From an uncultured Sphingopyxis sp. (GTDB taxonomy: Bacteria > Pseudomonadota > Alphaproteobacteria > Sphingomonadales > Sphingomonadaceae), in contig CALFXW010000246.1 in the NCBI GenBank assembly GCA_937957805.1, forward strand, positions 1 to 8,353: a stretch of DNA of 8,353 nucleotides, in the 5' to 3' direction. Each line of letters opens with the position of its first letter. The first letter of the stretch is position 1. The translations under genes and the position numbers were made by a program. Positions 5,562 through 8,353 of this stretch are shown here, in pieces. A model generated the notes under the pieces. That model was not told the DNA's origin, ran no database searches, and saw only the letters and a list, made by a program, of their open reading frames with translations.

Positions 5562-7505
5562 ATGGTCACCTCTTTTGCAAATGCACAAGCCCATCCTGCC
5601 ACCGCCGCACGCGCGCCCAAGCATATTCTTGGCACCGCGATTGTGCGCGCTGCGCTTTGTGATGATACGCTTGGCACGCTTGCGATTGAGGGCGGCGGGG
5701 TGATTAGCGGCGCGTCTGCTGCGGCGGGCGCGGGGGCAGTGGATGTGGTGCGCGGCGAAATGTCGGGTGCGCAAATTATCCTGCAGGCGTTGCTCGACCT
5801 CGGCGTCGATACCATCTTCGGCTACCCCGGCGGCGCGGTGCTGCCCATTTACGATGCCCTGTTCGACCACCCGCAAATCCGCCATGTACTGGTTCGCCAT
5901 GAACAGGCGGCCACCCATGCGGCAGAGGGCTATGCCCGTTCGACGGGTAAGCCCGGCGTCGTGCTCGTCACCTCTGGCCCCGGCGCGACCAACGCGGTCA
6001 CCGGCATCACCGATGCGTTGATGGATTCAATCCCCATGATCATCCTGTCGGGGCAGGTTGCTACCCATTTGATCGGCAGCGACGCCTTTCAGGAATGTGA
6101 CACCATCGGCATCACCCGCCATTGCACCAAGCATAATTATCTGGTGATGGACCCCAGCCGGCTCGGCCCCGTGCTGCATGAGGCGTTTCATATCGCCACC
6201 CATGGTCGGCCCGGCCCGGTGCTGATCGACATTCCCAAGGATGTGCAGGTGGCGACCGGCGAATATATCGTCCCGGCGGCTATCGCGCACCAAAGCTATC
6301 GTCCGCAGGTGACCCCCGATGCCGACGCGCTGGTGGCGGCGGCGCGGATGATTGCCGCCGCGCGCCAGCCGATTTTCTATACCGGCGGCGGGGTCATTAA
6401 CGCCGGGCCGGGGGCGAGCGCGGCGCTGCGCCAGCTTGCTCAACTGACCGGCGCGCCGGTGACATCGACCTTGATGGGGCTGGGCGCATTTCCGGCGAGC
6501 GATGCCAAATGGCTCGGCATGTTGGGCATGCACGGCACCTATGAAGCCAATTATGCGATGAACCGCGCCGACCTTATCATCGCGGTGGGTGCGCGCTTTG
6601 ACGACCGGGTGACCGGGCGGCTCGACGCCTTTGCCCCCGATGCCAAGAAAATCCACATCGATATCGACCGGTCGAGCATCAACAAAATCGTGCCTGTCGA
6701 TCTGGCGATTGTGGGCGATGCGCAGGCCGCGCTCAATGGGATTATCGCGGCGTGGGAGGCAGAGCGGCTGCAGCCCCAATCGCTCGACGAATGGTGGCGG
6801 CGCATAGAGGGGTGGCGCAGCGTCCATTGCCTCGATTTTGTGCAGGAGGTCGCGGCGGATGCCGAAATCATGCCGCAAACCGCGATCCGCCGCCTTTATG
6901 CCGCGACGCGCGGGCGGAACCCGATCATCACGACAGAGGTGGGCCAGCACCAGATGTGGGCGGCGCAGCATTTCGGTTTTGATGACCCCAATCGCTGGCT
7001 GACCAGCGGCGGGCTGGGGACGATGGGATATGGCTTTCCCGCCGCCGTGGGCGCGCAATTCGCGCATCCCGACGACCTCGTCATCTGTATTGCGGGCGAA
7101 GCCAGCGTGCAGATGAACATTCAGGAAATGGCGACGGCGGCGCAATATCGCCTGCCGGTAAAGCTGTTCATCATCAACAATGAATGGATGGGGATGGTGC
7201 GCCAGTGGCAGGAATTGACCTATGAAAGCCGTTATTCCAACAGCTATTCGTCGAGCTTGCCGGACTTTGTAAGGCTGGCGGACGCTTATGGCTGGACGGG
7301 TATTCGCATCAATAATCTGGGCGAGCTCGATGGTGCTGTGCAACGGATGATTGATACGCCCGGGCCGGTAATCGTCGATTGCCGGGTGGTAAAGGCCGCC
7401 AATTGTTTCCCGATGATCCCGTCGGGGGCCAGCCATGTCGATATGATCCTGGGTAGCAGCGATGTTAGCGGCACGATGGATGACGAAGCAAAGGCGCTTG
7501 TCTGA
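5562..7505 (+). CDS. ilvB: Acetohydroxyacid synthase large (catalytic) subunit IlvB
   Basis: IlvB is the ThDP-, FAD- and Mg2+-dependent enzyme that condenses two pyruvates to acetolactate, or pyruvate with 2-ketobutyrate, the first common step of valine, leucine and isoleucine synthesis. Residues below are numbered from the internal Met encoded at 5760; add 66 for the ATG at 5562. The N-terminal ThDP domain has FGYPGGAVLPIYDAL, RHEQ with the cofactor-activating Glu48, and SGPGATN. The central FAD domain includes GGGVINAGPG and GARFDDRVTGRLDAF. The C-terminal domain has the Mg/ThDP motif GEA (446-448) running to NN (473-474), then EWMGMVRQWQEL and NCFPMIPSG. From 5562 the protein is 647 residues; the family norm is about 560-590, fitting the 5760 start (581). 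I chose 5562 because GAGAAGGA stands just before it, while 5760 has no such site. The extra 66 residues are Ala/Gly-rich with no known domain. Its TGA overlaps the ilvN ATG by one base. Confidence 0.95.
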   Translation: MVTSFANAQAHPATAARAPKHILGTAIVRAALCDDTLGTLAIEGGGVISGASAAAGAGAVDVVRGEMSGAQIILQALLDLGVDTIFGYPGGAVLPIYDALFDHPQIRHVLVRHEQAATHAAEGYARSTGKPGVVLVTSGPGATNAVTGITDALMDSIPMIILSGQVATHLIGSDAFQECDTIGITRHCTKHNYLVMDPSRLGPVLHEAFHIATHGRPGPVLIDIPKDVQVATGEYIVPAAIAHQSYRPQVTPDADALVAAARMIAAARQPIFYTGGGVINAGPGASAALRQLAQLTGAPVTSTLMGLGAFPASDAKWLGMLGMHGTYEANYAMNRADLIIAVGARFDDRVTGRLDAFAPDAKKIHIDIDRSSINKIVPVDLAIVGDAQAALNGIIAAWEAERLQPQSLDEWWRRIEGWRSVHCLDFVQEVAADAEIMPQTAIRRLYAATRGRNPIITTEVGQHQMWAAQHFGFDDPNRWLTSGGLGTMGYGFPAAVGAQFAHPDDLVICIAGEASVQMNIQEMATAAQYRLPVKLFIINNEWMGMVRQWQELTYESRYSNSYSSSLPDFVRLADAYGWTGIRINNLGELDGAVQRMIDTPGPVIVDCRVVKAANCFPMIPSGASHVDMILGSSDVSGTMDDEAKALV

Positions 7506-8011
7506 TGAAAATCAAAGCCAACAGCGCAGAACGCCACGTCCTTGCCATCACCGTTGATAATGAAGCGGGGATTTTGTCCAAAATCACCGGGCTGTTTTCG
7601 GCGCGCGGTTACAATATCGAATCGCTGACCGTCGCCGACATCAGCGCGGACCACGCCCTGTCACGAATTACCATCGTCACGCTTGGCCCGCCGCGCGTTA
7701 TTGACCAGATTATTGCGCAGCTTGACCGGTTGGTGCCGGTGCATAGCGTCGTCGACTTGACCGACAATATGCACCATGTCGAACGGGAAATTGCGCTGAT
7801 CAAGGTCGCGGGCACGGGCGACAAACGGATTGAGGCATTGCGCCTTGCCGATGTGTTTCGCGCCAAAGTGGTCGACACGACACTGTCGAGCTTTGTCTTT
7901 GAAATTACCGGGGCGAGCGAAAAGGTCGACCGTTTCATCGCGCTGATGCGCGAATGCGGCCTGATCGATGTCGCACGAACCGGGGTGGTGGCGATGGCGC
8001 GCGGTAATTAA
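7505..8011 (+). CDS. ilvN: Acetohydroxyacid synthase small (regulatory) subunit IlvN/IlvH
   Basis: This is the 168-residue regulatory subunit that binds IlvB, raises its activity and confers feedback inhibition by valine. The N-terminal ACT domain (about 11-84) reads LAITVDNEAGILSKITGLFSARGYNIESLTV in family order. By comparison with E. coli IlvH, Gly22 (NEAG) and Asn37 (GYNIES) align with Gly14 and Asn29, which contact valine, so inhibition by valine is likely retained. The C-terminal domain includes HHVEREIALIKV (90-101) and LSSFVFEITGASEKVDRFI (127-145). Full length for the family. The start ATG overlaps the ilvB stop in TGATG, so translation is probably coupled. Fifty bases separate its stop from the ilvC start. 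Confidence 0.96.
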   Translation: MKIKANSAERHVLAITVDNEAGILSKITGLFSARGYNIESLTVADISADHALSRITIVTLGPPRVIDQIIAQLDRLVPVHSVVDLTDNMHHVEREIALIKVAGTGDKRIEALRLADVFRAKVVDTTLSSFVFEITGASEKVDRFIALMRECGLIDVARTGVVAMARGN

Positions 8012-8061
8012 TATCGCATCATCAAAATGCCTTTTAATATATTCAAAAGTTAGGGAAAATC

Positions 8062-8190
8062 ATGCAAGTATATTATGACAAGGATGTCGATCAGGCGCTG
8101 GTAAAGTCCAAGAAAGTGGCCATCGTCGGCTATGGCAGTCAGGGCCATGCCCATGCGCAAAATCTGCGCGACAGCGGCGTGGCCGAGCTG
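8062..8190 (+). CDS. ilvC: Ketol-acid reductoisomerase IlvC, first ~42 codons only (interrupted by a chimeric junction)
   Basis: IlvC is the NADPH- and Mg2+-dependent enzyme that isomerises and reduces acetolactate in the third position of this operon. The start ATG at 8062 has AGGGA (8052-8056) 5 bases upstream. Residues 1-42 are typical: MQVYYDKDVD, then KSKKVAIVGYGSQGHAHAQN with the Rossmann glycine loop, then LRDSGVAE. From residue 43 the expected continuation (VAIALREGS and so on) is replaced in frame by unrelated helicase sequence that runs to the window edge. The true ilvC 3' part is therefore absent here. Position after ilvBN, matching codon style, and the ribosome-binding site show that the first 42 codons are genuine. 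The end coordinate is approximate, because the junction lies somewhere in 8164-8193. Confidence 0.85.
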
Positions 8191-8353
8191 CTGCCCACGG
8201 TGGACGTGGCGGTGTTCGACGAGGCGCACCAGCTGGTGGAAGCCGGCGTGCAGTTCCTGGGCACCACGCTGGCCACGGGGCAGGCGCTGGACCTGGGGCG
8301 CGACGTGCTGGCAGCCGGGCTGCAGCATGCACGCGGCCTGCAGCCCTGGGCCG
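8191..8353 (+). other. Foreign fragment of an XPD/DinG/YoaA-type ATP-dependent DNA helicase (probable assembly chimera)
   Basis: In the same frame as ilvC the translation becomes LLPTVDVAVFDEAHQLVEAG and then VQFLGTTLATGQALDLGRD. VFDEAH (8212-8229) is a Walker B/DEAH box followed by QL, as in the iron-sulfur XPD-like helicases DinG and YoaA. E. coli YoaA, as I remember it, has a similar stretch, SGFGELIPEADVMIFDEAHQL. Codon use changes abruptly: almost every third base is G or C, with CTG, GTG, GAC and CAG dominating, unlike the preceding 40 codons (CAA, GTA, TAT, GAT). The style suggests a high-GC betaproteobacterial donor. The fragment has neither start nor end here. A natural IlvC-helicase fusion is not credible because it would destroy both domains. 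Confidence 0.75.

Noticed and set aside
6027..7436. 469-codon open frame antisense to ilvB
   Set aside because: It is the mirror of a GC-rich, strongly biased gene. The translation is His/Arg/Pro-rich with no domain and no ribosome-binding site.
8062..8353. A genuine IlvC-helicase fusion protein
   Set aside because: It would remove the IlvC catalytic domain and the N-terminal half of the helicase. The codon-style break and shared LRDSGVAEL stretch fit misassembly much better.

Overview
The window looks like chromosomal DNA from an alphaproteobacterium of the Sphingomonadales type. Supporting signs are strong GCG and CGC codon preference, the style of the IlvB, MiaA and SerB proteins, and intergenic palindromes of the CTCGACTTCGCTCGACACGAACGG kind that I associate with this group from memory (not searched). 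Nearly all of it is ordinary housekeeping metabolism. No RNA gene, CRISPR array, transposase or phage gene is visible.

Layout from left to right. Positions 3-920 hold the 3' half of a Kup potassium transporter gene (+). It is followed by two small genes on the same strand: a 272-residue protein resembling DUF4261 (942-1760) and, 3 bases later, a 145-residue stand-alone HNH/AHH-type nuclease (1764-2201). The nuclease gene ends tail to tail with, and overlaps by 11 bases, a nitronate monooxygenase-like flavoprotein gene on the minus strand (2191-3171). Positions 3172-3530 carry no gene. They hold a roughly 190-base nested palindromic element and a second, shorter inverted pair. Next is serB (minus, 3531-4415), read divergently from miaA (plus, 4435-5376) with only 19 bases between the two start codons. 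A leader region with a weak terminator and several competing hairpins (5377-5561) precedes the branched-chain amino acid operon: ilvB (5562-7505), ilvN (7505-8011) and the start of ilvC (8062 onward).

The operon logic is conventional. IlvB and IlvN form acetohydroxyacid synthase, and IlvC would reduce and isomerise its product on the way to valine and isoleucine. SerB performs the last step of serine synthesis. MiaA isopentenylates A37 of tRNAs.

The most important caution is at the right end. The ilvC reading frame is authentic for about 42 codons and then turns, in frame, into an XPD/DinG/YoaA-type helicase segment carrying a DEAH box and a different codon style. This is almost certainly an assembly chimera rather than a real gene fusion. 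The left end (kup before about position 365) also shows a codon-use shift that may have a similar origin, but the evidence there is weak. I did not find a convincing new biological system. The items most worth checking are the palindromic element, the AHH nuclease with its upstream neighbour, the shared serB/miaA ribosome-binding palindrome, and the long N-terminal extension on IlvB.
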